Part shown: positions 51,280 to 62,081 of the stretch, piece after piece
Layout of the letters: the number at the start of each line of letters is the position of its first letter
Numbering within the stretch: position 1 is the first letter of the stretch
NCBI RefSeq assembly: GCF_033898525.1
Contig: NZ_JAXAFJ010000001.1
Span: 310,001-374,000, forward strand
DNA length: 64,000 nucleotides
Direction: 5' to 3'
From: Flaviflagellibacter rhizophilus
GTDB lineage: Bacteria; Pseudomonadota; Alphaproteobacteria; Rhizobiales; Methylopilaceae
Translations under genes and position numbers: made by a program
The notes under the pieces: generated by a model
Databases searched by the model: none
What the model was told of the DNA's origin: nothing
What the model saw: the letters and a program-made list of their open reading frames with translations, nothing else

Positions 51280-52203
51280 ATGGCGGCACTGAGAAGGCTC
51301 CTCGCGGATTTCACCGGCCGCTACGGCGTCGGCGTCACGGTCTATGTCGCCGTCGCTTTGTTCATCTGGGTGGTGCTGCTGATCATCCTGCCTCAGCTTG
51401 CGATGATCGAGACCTCGTTCCGCCACAACCTGCCGCCTGACGCCGTCGGGGGCCCGACCGATGTGCTGACGCTCTCGAACTACCGCTACTTCCTGTTCGG
51501 CAATGGCGAGGCCGTGAACACGCTCGACCTGGGCGTCCTCGCGAAGACCGTCCTGGCGTCCGTCTTCGTCACGCTGCTCGACATCGTGCTGTGCTATCCC
51601 ATCGCCTACATCCTGGCCCATTCGGCGACCGGGCTCGCGGCCCGGCTGATGGTGATCGGGCTCATCGTGCCGTTCTGGGTCAACGAGATCCTGCGCGCCT
51701 TTGCCTTTCGGGTGATCTTCGGCTCCACCGGTCTCGTAAACGGCGTCGGCATGTCGCTCGGCCTGTGGGATACGCCCGTGGACTTCATCCGGGCCGACGT
51801 CGCGCTCTATTCCGGCCTCACCTACACCTACATCCTGCTGATGATCTTCCCGATCTACAACGCCGTCGAAGCTCTCGACCGCAGCCAGATCGAGGCGGCA
51901 CGGGACATGGGGGCCAGCTGGCTGCGGGTGCACTGGCGCATCGTGCTGCCGGCGGCCAAGCCCGGCATCGCCTCGGGCGCCACCATGGTGTTCATGCTGA
52001 CGGCCGGGGCGCTGGCGGCGCCGCAGATCCTCGGCGGCCCGTCCAGCCTGTGGTTCACGCAGCTCGTCTACCAATGGTTCAACGAGGCCGGAAACTGGCC
52101 GCGCGGCGCGGCCTATGCCGCCATTCTCCTCGTGACCTGCCTTGGCTTCGTGCTGCTGATGATGCGCCTGTTCCGGGTCAATATCGGAGCCATAGGCCGA
52201 TGA
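51280..52203 (+). CDS. spermidine/putrescine-type ABC transporter permease (PotB/PotH-like)
   Basis: Permease of 307 residues with six hydrophobic segments and the coupling loop EALDRSQIEAARDMGASWLRVHWRIVLPAAKPG. NEILRAFAFRVIFGSTGLVN is a PotB-type signature. It overlaps the next permease gene by 4 bp. Confidence 0.92.
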   Translation: MAALRRLLADFTGRYGVGVTVYVAVALFIWVVLLIILPQLAMIETSFRHNLPPDAVGGPTDVLTLSNYRYFLFGNGEAVNTLDLGVLAKTVLASVFVTLLDIVLCYPIAYILAHSATGLAARLMVIGLIVPFWVNEILRAFAFRVIFGSTGLVNGVGMSLGLWDTPVDFIRADVALYSGLTYTYILLMIFPIYNAVEALDRSQIEAARDMGASWLRVHWRIVLPAAKPGIASGATMVFMLTAGALAAPQILGGPSSLWFTQLVYQWFNEAGNWPRGAAYAAILLVTCLGFVLLMMRLFRVNIGAIGR

Positions 52204-53381
52204 GCGCGGGGGTCGCCGGCAATCGATTTGTCTCCGTCGGCTATTCGCTGCTGTTCTTCGGCTTCCTGTTCGCGCCTCTCGTCATCATGACGGTGACGGC
52301 GTTCAACTCCTCATCCTTTCCCCGCATCCTGCCGTGGGAATGCTTCACCACGGACTGGTTCGGCGTGCTGGTCCGTGACCGACGGCTGATGGAAGGCCTG
52401 ATGACAAGCGCCATCATCGGCGTCTGCGTCGTCGCCATCTCCGTTCCGGTGGGCCTCGCAGGCGCTATTGCGCTGTCGGAGGTCGGGCCGCGCGTGCGGG
52501 CCGTGCTCTACACCGTGCTTCTGGTGCCGATCCTCATTCCCGGCGTGGTGCTGGGCATCTCCACCATCGTGTTCTGGGGCAATCTCGGCCGCTCGGCGGG
52601 CGCGGGCTACGACACCTTCTTCTTCAACGGCAAGTTCCTGACCATTGCCGGCCATGTCACCTTCATAGCCGCCTACGCCATGCTGATTTTCAGCGCCCGG
52701 CTGCAGCGCTTCGATCCCACCTTGACCGAAGCCGCGCTCGATCTGGGTGCCACGCCGGGTCAGGCGTTCCGCAAAGTCATGCTGCCGTTCCTGCGACCGG
52801 CCATCGCCTCGGCCGGGTTCCTCACGCTTCTCGCCTCCTTCGAGAACTACAACACCACCGTCTTCACCATCCTCGCCGGCAGCACCTTCACCACGGCGCT
52901 GGCGTCCAAGGTGCGATACGGCATCGATCCCTCGCTCTCCGCCCTTGCGGTCATCATCATCGCGCTCACGCTCATCGGGGCGATCACAAGCGAAGCCTTT
53001 ACGCGCCGCCGGGAAGCCGTTCTGAACGGGCGCGCCCGCTCGGGGCTCTACGCGAACCCGCTGGTGCGCTCCGCCGTGCATCCGGCTACCGTCGGCGTCC
53101 TGCTGATCGCCGTCGCATCCAGCGCGGTATGGCAAGGCAGCCAACACGACAGCGGCACCTGCCGCGAGACCATGCTGCAGGAGAAGAGGGCCAATCAGGA
53201 GCGATTCCTTCAGGAGCAGCAGCGGCGCCTGCGCGAGGCGGCTCCCAGCCGCGCGCCAACGCCGTCGACCGCGCCCCCGGCCGTCGGAACCAACCCGTCG
53301 CCGTTCGGTGGAGCCTTCAGCTCCGGCAGCCTCGCCCCGTCACCAGCAGCACCGCCTCGACCCGGCAATCCCTCACCGTGA
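52200..53381 (+). CDS. spermidine/putrescine-type ABC transporter permease (PotC/PotI-like) with C-terminal extension
   Basis: Permease of 393 residues, against about 260-285 for usual PotC/PotI. The core (residues 1-275) has the coupling loop DPTLTEAALDLGATPGQAFRKVMLPFLRP. The added 110 residues contain another hydrophobic segment (VGVLLIAVASSAVW), a charged, probably coiled-coil stretch (EKRANQERFLQEQQRRLREA) and a Pro/Ser-rich tail to the stop. The extension is in frame and base composition is unchanged, so it is not a sequencing join. Its role is unknown. Confidence 0.88.
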   Translation: MSAGVAGNRFVSVGYSLLFFGFLFAPLVIMTVTAFNSSSFPRILPWECFTTDWFGVLVRDRRLMEGLMTSAIIGVCVVAISVPVGLAGAIALSEVGPRVRAVLYTVLLVPILIPGVVLGISTIVFWGNLGRSAGAGYDTFFFNGKFLTIAGHVTFIAAYAMLIFSARLQRFDPTLTEAALDLGATPGQAFRKVMLPFLRPAIASAGFLTLLASFENYNTTVFTILAGSTFTTALASKVRYGIDPSLSALAVIIIALTLIGAITSEAFTRRREAVLNGRARSGLYANPLVRSAVHPATVGVLLIAVASSAVWQGSQHDSGTCRETMLQEKRANQERFLQEQQRRLREAAPSRAPTPSTAPPAVGTNPSPFGGAFSSGSLAPSPAAPPRPGNPSP

Positions 53382-53449
53382 CAAGCAGCTTTCGTACGCT
53401 GTGCCTTCTCCGGGATCAGTCAGGGCAGCAGATCACTATGACTTTCCTA

Positions 53450-53490
53450 TATCGGCTTGCGAGTCCCCTACTCGCAGCAATATGCCGATA
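53450..53490. promoter_or_regulatory. two-tier hairpin in the kdp leader
   Basis: Outer arms TATCGGC (53450-53456) and GCCGATA (53484-53490) enclose inner arms TGCGAGT (53458-53464) and ACTCGCA (53470-53476) around CCCCT. It occupies the 160-bp gap upstream of the kdp genes. It may be a KdpE-related element, a leader-RNA structure or the terminator of the preceding operon. Confidence 0.5.
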
Positions 53491-53541
53491 AGACGACATT
53501 CCCGGCGGTAAGCGCGGATAGGCCGCGCCGGGACATCTTCC

Positions 53542-53625
53542 ATGTTCGATCTCTTGATGCTTGGGCTCGGCGCGACCTTGTTCGCCGCCGCGATCCTCTA
53601 CGCGCAAGCCGCGGAGGGCATCTGA
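53542..53625 (+). CDS. 27-residue membrane micropeptide upstream of kdpF
   Basis: A short frame MFDLLMLGLGATLFAAAILY... ending AEGI, 27 residues and essentially one transmembrane helix. It starts 16 codons after no other gene and stops 2 bp before kdpF. The hydrophobic pattern, tight spacing and position support a real product. No strong Shine-Dalgarno is visible (GGGACATCTTCC precedes the ATG). It may be an extra Kdp accessory peptide. Confidence 0.55.
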   Translation: MFDLLMLGLGATLFAAAILYAQAAEGI

Positions 53626-53627
53626 CC

Positions 53628-53717
53628 ATGACCCTCGACTACATGCTGGGCGGGGCCGTCACGGTTTTCCTGTTCGTCTATCTCGTCTACGCGCTCGTGC
53701 GCCCCGAACGGTTCTGA
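53628..53717 (+). CDS. kdpF: potassium-transporting ATPase small subunit KdpF
   Basis: A 29-residue single-helix peptide that stabilises the KdpFABC complex. The C-terminal YLVYALVRPERF matches the conserved KdpF ending (YLVYALxxPE-F). It lies 2 bp after the upstream micropeptide and 7 bp before kdpA. Its small size makes it easy to miss. Confidence 0.9.
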   Translation: MTLDYMLGGAVTVFLFVYLVYALVRPERF

Positions 53718-53724
53718 GGGCGCC

Positions 53725-55434
53725 ATGACCATCAATGGCTGGGTGCAGATCCTCATCTTCTGCGCACTTGTTCTGGTGCTCGTGAAGCCCCTCGGCGGCT
53801 ACATGGCGCGGCTTTTCGGCGGCGAGCGCACCTTCCTTTCGACCGTGTTCGGCCCTCTCGAGCGCGGCTTCTATCGCCTTGCCGGCGTCCGCGCCGAGGC
53901 AGAGCAGCACTGGAGCGTGTACGCCGTCTCCATGCTGGCCTTCAATCTTGCGGGGTTCCTGCTGGTCTATGGCTTGCAGCGCCTGCAAGGCGTGCTGCCG
54001 CTGAACCCGCAGGCCTTCGGCGCCGTGCCGGCCGACCTGTCTTTCAACACCGCAATCAGCTTCGTCACCAACACCAACTGGCAGAACTATGGGGGCGAAA
54101 GCACCATGTCCTACCTTGCCCAGATGGCGGGGCTGACGGTGCAGAACTTCGCCTCGGCGGCGACCGGTATCGCGCTGGCCATCGTCCTGATCCGCGGGTT
54201 CTCGCGGCGCTCCGTGCGCACCGTCGGCAATTTCTGGGCCGACATGACGCGGGCCACGCTCTACGTGCTGCTGCCGCTGTCGATCCTCATCGCTCTCGTC
54301 CTGGTGTGGCAGGGCGTGCCGCAGAATTTCGACGCCTATACCGCGGTGACCACGCTTGAGGGCGCGCAACAGACCATCGCGCAAGGCCCCGTCGCTTCCC
54401 AGGAGGCGATCAAGATGCTCGGCACCAATGGCGGCGGCTTCTTCAACGCCAATTCCGCGCATCCCTTCGAGAACCCGACGCCCTTCTCAAACCTCATCCA
54501 GATGGTAGCGATCTTCGCCATCGGCGCGGCGCTGACCAACACCTTCGGCCGCATGGTTGGCGATGAGCGTCAGGGCTGGGCCATTCTCGGCGCCATGGGC
54601 GTGCTGTTCCTGGCCGGTGTCACGGCGCTCTATGCGGCGGAAGCCTATGGCAACCCGATCCATGCCGCGCTCGGGCTCGACCCCTCCTTCGGCAACATGG
54701 AGGGCAAGGAGGTGCGCTTCGGCACGGCCATGTCAGCCTTGTTCGCAGTCATCACCACGGCTGCCTCGTGCGGTGCGGTCATCGCCATGCACGACGCGCT
54801 GACCCCGCTTGGCGGCCTCGTCACGCTGCTCAACATGCAACTGGGCGAGGTCATCGTCGGCGGCGTCGGCGCGGGCCTCTATGGCATGCTGCTGTTCGCG
54901 ATCATCGCCGTGTTCGTCGCCGGCCTCATGGTGGGCCGAACCCCGGAATATCTCGGCAAGAAGATTGAGGGCCGCGAGGTCAAGATGACGATGCTGGCGG
55001 TGCTGTGCTCGCCGCTCGCGATCCTCGGCTTCACCTCGCTCGCGGTGGTCATCCCGGCTGGCCTGTCGAGCCTGCAGGACGCCGGCCCGCATGGCTTCTC
55101 GGAGGTTCTGTATGCGTACACCTCGGCGACAGCGAACAACGGTTCGGCGTTCGGCGGCCTCTCGGGCAACACGCCCTTCTACAACCTCACGCTCGCCATC
55201 GCGATGTTCGTCGGCCGGTTCTTCATCATCGTGCCGGTGCTGGCGATTGCCGGCTCGCTCGCCGCCAAGACCACGCTGCCGCAATCGGGCGGGACATTCC
55301 CCACCCATGGCGGGCTGTTCGTCGGCCTTCTCGTCGGCGTCGTCCTGATCGTCGGCGGCCTGACCTTCCTGCCTTCCCTCGCGCTCGGACCCCTGGCGGA
55401 ACACTTCGCCATGCTGTCCGGCACCCTGTTTTGA
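53725..55434 (+). CDS. kdpA: potassium-transporting ATPase subunit KdpA
   Basis: Potassium channel-like subunit of the high-affinity KdpFABC pump, 569 residues with about ten membrane segments. Selectivity-filter-like loops are visible as FVTNTNWQNYGGEST, LGTNGGGFFNANSAHPFENPTP, TTAASCGAVIAMHDAL and TSATANNGSAFGGLSGNTPFYN. The length matches the E. coli protein (557) closely. It is followed by kdpB after 12 bp. Confidence 0.97.
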   Translation: MTINGWVQILIFCALVLVLVKPLGGYMARLFGGERTFLSTVFGPLERGFYRLAGVRAEAEQHWSVYAVSMLAFNLAGFLLVYGLQRLQGVLPLNPQAFGAVPADLSFNTAISFVTNTNWQNYGGESTMSYLAQMAGLTVQNFASAATGIALAIVLIRGFSRRSVRTVGNFWADMTRATLYVLLPLSILIALVLVWQGVPQNFDAYTAVTTLEGAQQTIAQGPVASQEAIKMLGTNGGGFFNANSAHPFENPTPFSNLIQMVAIFAIGAALTNTFGRMVGDERQGWAILGAMGVLFLAGVTALYAAEAYGNPIHAALGLDPSFGNMEGKEVRFGTAMSALFAVITTAASCGAVIAMHDALTPLGGLVTLLNMQLGEVIVGGVGAGLYGMLLFAIIAVFVAGLMVGRTPEYLGKKIEGREVKMTMLAVLCSPLAILGFTSLAVVIPAGLSSLQDAGPHGFSEVLYAYTSATANNGSAFGGLSGNTPFYNLTLAIAMFVGRFFIIVPVLAIAGSLAAKTTLPQSGGTFPTHGGLFVGLLVGVVLIVGGLTFLPSLALGPLAEHFAMLSGTLF

Positions 55435-55446
55435 TCGGTCGCCAAG

Positions 55447-57495
<2,049 letters not shown>

Positions 57496-57505
57496 GGTCA
57501 ACATC

Positions 57506-58078
57506 ATGCTCAACCAGATCCGTCCCGCCCTTGTGATGATCGTCCTGATGACAGTCGTCACCGGGCTCATTTACCCGCTGTTCGTCACCAGCGCCGCACA
57601 GGCTCTTTTCCCGTCGCAAGCCGGCGGCAGCCTGATCGAGCGCAACGGAACCGTGGTCGGCTCCGCGCTGATCGGCCAGACCTTTGCCGGCGAACGCTAC
57701 TTCCACGGCCGACCCTCGGCCGCCGGCAAGGAGGGCTACGACGCCGCCGCATCGTCGGGCTCCAATCTCGCACCGACCAGCAAGGCCCTGTCGGAGCGCT
57801 TGGCGGCCGATGTCGCCAAGGCCCGCGCCGACGTGCCTGAGGGGCCGGTGCCGGCCGATCTTGTCACCACCTCGGCGTCGGGTCTCGACCCGCACATCTC
57901 GCCGGCCTCGGCGGAGGTGCAGGTTGCCCGCGTGGCCACAGCGCGCGGTGTCGATGCGGCGCGCGTCCGCGAAATCCTCGCCCGCCACGTCGAGGAGCGT
58001 CAGTTCGGCGTGCTGGGCGAGGCTCGGGTCAACGTGCTGGCCGTGAACCTCGCCCTCGACGCGGAGGCAGGCAGGTGA
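57506..58078 (+). CDS. kdpC: potassium-transporting ATPase subunit KdpC
   Basis: Periplasmically exposed single-helix subunit, 190 residues, with one N-terminal membrane segment and the conserved GSALIGQTFAGERYFHGRPSA, SGSNLAPTSKAL and SASGLDPHISPASAEVQVARVA. ATG 57506 is supported by GAGG at 57494-57497. Its stop overlaps the GTG of the next gene, so that gene is part of the kdp transcript. Confidence 0.96.
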   Translation: MLNQIRPALVMIVLMTVVTGLIYPLFVTSAAQALFPSQAGGSLIERNGTVVGSALIGQTFAGERYFHGRPSAAGKEGYDAAASSGSNLAPTSKALSERLAADVAKARADVPEGPVPADLVTTSASGLDPHISPASAEVQVARVATARGVDAARVREILARHVEERQFGVLGEARVNVLAVNLALDAEAGR

Positions 58079-58566
58079 CGGGTGCCATGTCGGAACGCTT
58101 CCGGGTCATCGATCCCCGGAGCGTTCTGTTCGGCCTGGAGGGCGAGGCGCGGCTGAATGTGCTGGCGCTGGTCTCGGCCCGGCTTTGGGAAAGCACCGGG
58201 CTGGGAGCCCAGCGCATCTACCGCGCATTCGAGGAGGACGTGCAGTCCGGCTACGGCGGTGGCGTCAACGGTGCCCTGCTGGCCGTTGCGCGCGTTCCCG
58301 AGGCGCGCGACGTGCATTGGATGGCGGTGCGGCTCCGGCACCCGGTGGCAATCGCGGACGGCGATGCTGTCGATCTTGTTTTCGCGATTGTCGGCCCGGA
58401 TGCCGATCCGATGCTGCCGCAGGTGATGCGCTGCTTCGACCGGGTGACGCGTGATCTTCCTGCGCTGGGCGGCCTGCGCAATGCACGATCCAGGAACCCG
58501 TTCTGCGCCGAACTTGCCTGGGCGCTGGAGCGTGCAAGCCGGCCGTCTGCTATAGCGGTGCGATGA
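58075..58566 (+). CDS. EIIA(Ntr)/PtsN-like protein without the phosphorylation-site His
   Basis: A 163-residue cytoplasmic protein that aligns by eye along most of its length with PtsN (EIIA-Ntr, PTS EIIA type 2): an N-terminal helix pair (LNVLALVSARLW), the G-rich turn SGYGGGVNGALLAVARV in place of the STGIGNGIAIPHGK-like active-site loop, and VDLVFAIVGPDADPML matching the core strand VDLLFALLVP. The active-site His is replaced by Ala70 or Val71, so it cannot be phosphorylated in the usual way. GTG 58075 has a GGAGG seven bases upstream and overlaps the kdpC stop; its own stop overlaps the kdpD start. It probably modulates the KdpD sensor, as PtsN does in other bacteria. Confidence 0.65.
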   Translation: MTGAMSERFRVIDPRSVLFGLEGEARLNVLALVSARLWESTGLGAQRIYRAFEEDVQSGYGGGVNGALLAVARVPEARDVHWMAVRLRHPVAIADGDAVDLVFAIVGPDADPMLPQVMRCFDRVTRDLPALGGLRNARSRNPFCAELAWALERASRPSAIAVR

Positions 58567-61247
58567 CGTCGCCCGACCATCCGAACGATCTGGGCAGACC
58601 CGCCGCACCACTGCGGGGCCGGCTGAAGGTTCTGCTCGGCGCGGCTCCCGGCGTCGGCAAGACCTATGAGATGCTGCTGGACGCCCGGCGCCTCCGCGAA
58701 CAGGGGGTGGATGTCGTCGTCGGCATCGTGGAAACCCATGGGCGGGCCGAGACCATGGCTCTGGTCGCCGGCCTCGAAATCGTTCCGCGCCGCATCATCC
58801 CCGACGGAGCGCACGCCCGCGAGGAGATGGACCTCGACGCCATCCTCGCCCGGCGCCCGTCGCTTGTCCTCGTCGATGAGCTTGCCCACACCAATGTGCC
58901 GGGCAGCCGACACCCCAAGCGCTATCTCGACGTCGAGGAGCTTCTGGCCGCCGGCATCGACGTCATCACCACCCTGAACATCCAGCATGTCGAGAGCCTG
59001 AACGACGTCGTCGCCCGCGTCACCCGCATCCGCGTGCGCGAGACGGTGCCGGATGCGATCCTGGACCGCGCCGACGATATCGAGGTGGTCGATATCTCGC
59101 CGGACGAACTGATCCAGCGCCTGCAGGACGGCAAGATCTACGTGCCCGAGCAGGCGCGCAGGGCGCTGAACCATTTCTTCTCGCCCGGCAACCTCACGGC
59201 ACTGCGCGAACTGGCGCTGCGCCGCACCGCCCAGCGCGTCGACGAGCAGTTGCTGTCGCATATGCAATCGCTTGCGATCCGGGGGCCCTGGGCGGCAGGC
59301 GAGCGCGTGCTCGTCTGCGTCAGCGAGGATGCGCGCGGCGCCGGGCTGATCCGCACCTGCGCCCGCATGGCTGGCCGCTTCCACGCGCCGTGGACGGCTC
59401 TCTACGTGGAAACGGCGCGCAGCCATCACCTTTCGGAGGAGGAGCGCGACCGTGTCGCCGACAGGCTGCGTCTGGCCGAGCAGTTGGGCGGCGAGGCCGT
59501 CACGCTGCCGGGGGACAGCATCGTCGATGAGGTGCTGGCGTTTTGCGGGCGCAACAACATCACCCAGATCGTGATCGGCAAGTCCGGCCGTTCGCGTCTG
59601 TTCGAGATGCTGCACGGCTCCGTGGTCCACGATCTCGTGCGCCGTGCGGGTCCTGTCGGCGTGCATGTGGTGGCGGGCGACGAGGCGGAGGAGCAGGCGC
59701 CGACGCGCATCGCCTCCGCTGGCGGCGCCACCGGAAAGGCGGGACCCTATGCCGTTGTCGTCGCGGCCGTGGCCGTGGCGCTCGGCGCAGGCAAGCTCAT
59801 CGAGCCCGTCGTCGGCCTCGAGACCGTCGATCTCGTGTTCCTGCTGGCGGTCATCGCCTTGTCCATCGGCTATGGACTGGTGCCGTCGCTGGCCGCCAGC
59901 GTTCTGGCGTCCCTTGCCTACAACTTCTTCTTCCTGCCGCCGATCCTGACCTTCACCATCGCCTCGCCGACCAACGTGGCGTCCTTCGCATTCTTCCTGA
60001 TCATCGCGCTCATCGTCAGCAATCTGGCGGCGCGGGTGCGGGCGCAGGTGGTCACCGCGCGCAATCGCGTCCGCACCACGGAGGCGCTCTACACCTTCAG
60101 CCGCAAGGTCGCGGCGGTCGGCACGCTCGATGACCTGCTGTGGGCGACCGCCTACCAGATCGCCTCCATGCTGCGGCTCGACGTGGTGGTGCTGCTGGCC
60201 CGCGGCGGCCGGCTCGACTTGCGGGCCAGCTACCCACCGGAAGACGAACTCGATGATGCCGATCTCGGAGCGGCCAAATGGGCGTGCGAGGCAGGAGCCC
60301 CGGCAGGTCGGGGCTCCGACACGCTGCCCGGCACGCGTCGTCTCTTCGTGCCGCTGCGGGCGGGTAACCGTGGGCTCGGTGTCGTCGGGCTGACGCGCGC
60401 ACGGCCGGGGCCGCTGCTGACGCCAGACGAGCGGCGCCTGCTCGAAGCCCTGATGGACCAGGCAGCCATCGCGGTCGAGCGCTTCGACCTTGCCGAGGAG
60501 ATGGGACAGACGCGGCTGGCAGCCGAGACCGAGCGGCTACGTTCGGCCCTGCTGGCCTCGCTGTCTCATGATCTCAAGACGCCGCTCGCGTCCATCCTCG
60601 GCGCCAGCACTTCACTCCGCCAGTTCGGGCATCTGTTCGACCGCGCCGATCGCGACGACCTTGCCGCCACCATCGAGGAGGAGGCCCGGCGGCTGACGCG
60701 CTTCGTCGGCAACCTTCTGGACATGACGCGCATCGATTCCGGAGCTATCGTCATCGAACGCACGCCGGTCGACATGGGAGAGGTCATCGCCACCGCGCTC
60801 CAGGCCACCAAATCGGTACTGGAGGGGCACCGCACGGCCCTTGCGATGGAAGAAGGCCTGCCCTTCCTTGCATCCGACGCCGTTCTGCTGGAGCAGGTGC
60901 TGGTGAACCTGATCGAGAACGCCGCCAAGTACACGCCTGCCGGCACCCTCATCACCATCGACGCGGGGCATGATGCCGCCGGAATGGTCCTCCGCGTGCT
61001 CGACGAAGGTCCGGGAATTCCGGCGGGCGCCGAGGAAACAGTGTTCGAGAAATTCCAGCGCTTTCGCGCGCGCGATCATCGCCTCGCCGGCACGGGGCTT
61101 GGGCTTGCGATCTGCCGCGGCTTCGTGGAGGCGCTGGGCGGCACGATCACCGCCGGCAGCCGGCCCGACCGGCCGGGCGCGGTGTTCACGATCCGGTTCC
61201 CTGCGCCGCTCCTGCTGCCCGCCATCCTTGAACAGGCCGCGGGATGA
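58563..61247 (+). CDS. kdpD: osmosensitive potassium sensor histidine kinase KdpD
   Basis: Membrane sensor kinase of 894 residues, the same length as E. coli KdpD. Domains in order: KdpD N-terminal domain with Walker A GAAPGVGKTYEML (about 1-225), a universal stress protein domain (about 235-370), four clustered membrane helices (about 395-500), a GAF-like region, HisKA with phosphorylation site H669 in SLSHDLKTPLAS, and an HATPase domain (NLIENAAKYTP, DEGPGIP, GTGLGLAICRG). It phosphorylates KdpE when potassium is low. The 4-bp overlap with the EIIA-like gene suggests a regulatory pair. Confidence 0.95.
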   Translation: MTSPDHPNDLGRPAAPLRGRLKVLLGAAPGVGKTYEMLLDARRLREQGVDVVVGIVETHGRAETMALVAGLEIVPRRIIPDGAHAREEMDLDAILARRPSLVLVDELAHTNVPGSRHPKRYLDVEELLAAGIDVITTLNIQHVESLNDVVARVTRIRVRETVPDAILDRADDIEVVDISPDELIQRLQDGKIYVPEQARRALNHFFSPGNLTALRELALRRTAQRVDEQLLSHMQSLAIRGPWAAGERVLVCVSEDARGAGLIRTCARMAGRFHAPWTALYVETARSHHLSEEERDRVADRLRLAEQLGGEAVTLPGDSIVDEVLAFCGRNNITQIVIGKSGRSRLFEMLHGSVVHDLVRRAGPVGVHVVAGDEAEEQAPTRIASAGGATGKAGPYAVVVAAVAVALGAGKLIEPVVGLETVDLVFLLAVIALSIGYGLVPSLAASVLASLAYNFFFLPPILTFTIASPTNVASFAFFLIIALIVSNLAARVRAQVVTARNRVRTTEALYTFSRKVAAVGTLDDLLWATAYQIASMLRLDVVVLLARGGRLDLRASYPPEDELDDADLGAAKWACEAGAPAGRGSDTLPGTRRLFVPLRAGNRGLGVVGLTRARPGPLLTPDERRLLEALMDQAAIAVERFDLAEEMGQTRLAAETERLRSALLASLSHDLKTPLASILGASTSLRQFGHLFDRADRDDLAATIEEEARRLTRFVGNLLDMTRIDSGAIVIERTPVDMGEVIATALQATKSVLEGHRTALAMEEGLPFLASDAVLLEQVLVNLIENAAKYTPAGTLITIDAGHDAAGMVLRVLDEGPGIPAGAEETVFEKFQRFRARDHRLAGTGLGLAICRGFVEALGGTITAGSRPDRPGAVFTIRFPAPLLLPAILEQAAG

Positions 61248-61933
61248 ACGACGGCGTTCCCATCCTGATCGTCGAGGACGAGCCGCCGATCCGGCGGCTC
61301 CTGCGCACCAGCCTGGGGCCGAACGGCTTCCACGTCATCGAGGCCGAGACCGGCGGACAGGCGCTTGATCTCGCCGCACGCGAAAAGCCGGACGTCATGC
61401 TGCTCGACCTTGGCCTACCGGACATGGACGGCAGCGAAGTGATCCGCCGCCTGAGGTCGGCCGGCTCGCGGTTACCGATCATCGTCCTGTCGAGCCGAGG
61501 TGACGAACGCGGCAAGGTCGAGGCGCTCGATCTCGGCGCCGACGACTTCGTCACCAAGCCGTTCGGCATGGCCGAGTTGCTGGCCCGCATCCGTGCCGCC
61601 CTCCGGCACCGCGTTCAGGACCAAGGCGGCGATCCGCTGTTTCAGGCCGGCGACGTGCACGTCGACCTGATGCGCCGCAGGATCACACGCGCTGGAGAGG
61701 CGGTGAAGCTGTCTCCCAAAGAGTACGACATCCTTCGGCTTCTGGTCACGCATGCCGGCAAGGTGCTGACGCATCGCATGCTCATGCAGGAGGTGTGGGG
61801 TGCCGCGGGCGACGTTCAATATCTTCGAATCTACATTCGCCAGTTGCGCCAAAAGCTGGAACGCGATCCCGAGCGTCCCGAGATCATCCTGACGGAAACC
61901 GGTGTGGGATATCGCCTGGTCGAGCCCGGCTAG
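61244..61933 (+). CDS. kdpE: KdpE response regulator
   Basis: OmpR-type response regulator of 229 residues. The receiver domain has the acidic pocket (VEDEPP), phospho-acceptor D55 in MLLDLGLPDMDG, and K in FVTKPFGMAELLARI; the C-terminal winged helix ends in RQLRQKLERDPERPEIILTETGVGYRLVEPG. It activates kdp transcription. It overlaps kdpD by 4 bp and ends the operon. Confidence 0.95.
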   Translation: MNDGVPILIVEDEPPIRRLLRTSLGPNGFHVIEAETGGQALDLAAREKPDVMLLDLGLPDMDGSEVIRRLRSAGSRLPIIVLSSRGDERGKVEALDLGADDFVTKPFGMAELLARIRAALRHRVQDQGGDPLFQAGDVHVDLMRRRITRAGEAVKLSPKEYDILRLLVTHAGKVLTHRMLMQEVWGAAGDVQYLRIYIRQLRQKLERDPERPEIILTETGVGYRLVEPG

Positions 61934-61954
61934 CTGACGCTAGTCGCGGCCACT

Positions 61955-61983
61955 CGGTGCCGCAACGGGCGCCCGTGGCGCCG
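61955..61983. terminator. GC-rich hairpin after kdpE
   Basis: ACGGGCGCCCGT (61965-61976) is a perfect palindrome set inside a CGGTGCC/GGCGCCG stem (61955-61961 and 61977-61983, one G-T pair). It lies 22 bases after kdpE. No T-run follows, so termination is uncertain. Confidence 0.4.
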
Positions 61984-62081
61984 GGCGGAGCGATACCCCC
62001 CACTACGGTCGAGTACTCCCGCACAACCCACCATCGCATGGGCGAGGGCCGGAATGCCCGTACCCAAAAGCTGGCCTGCGG

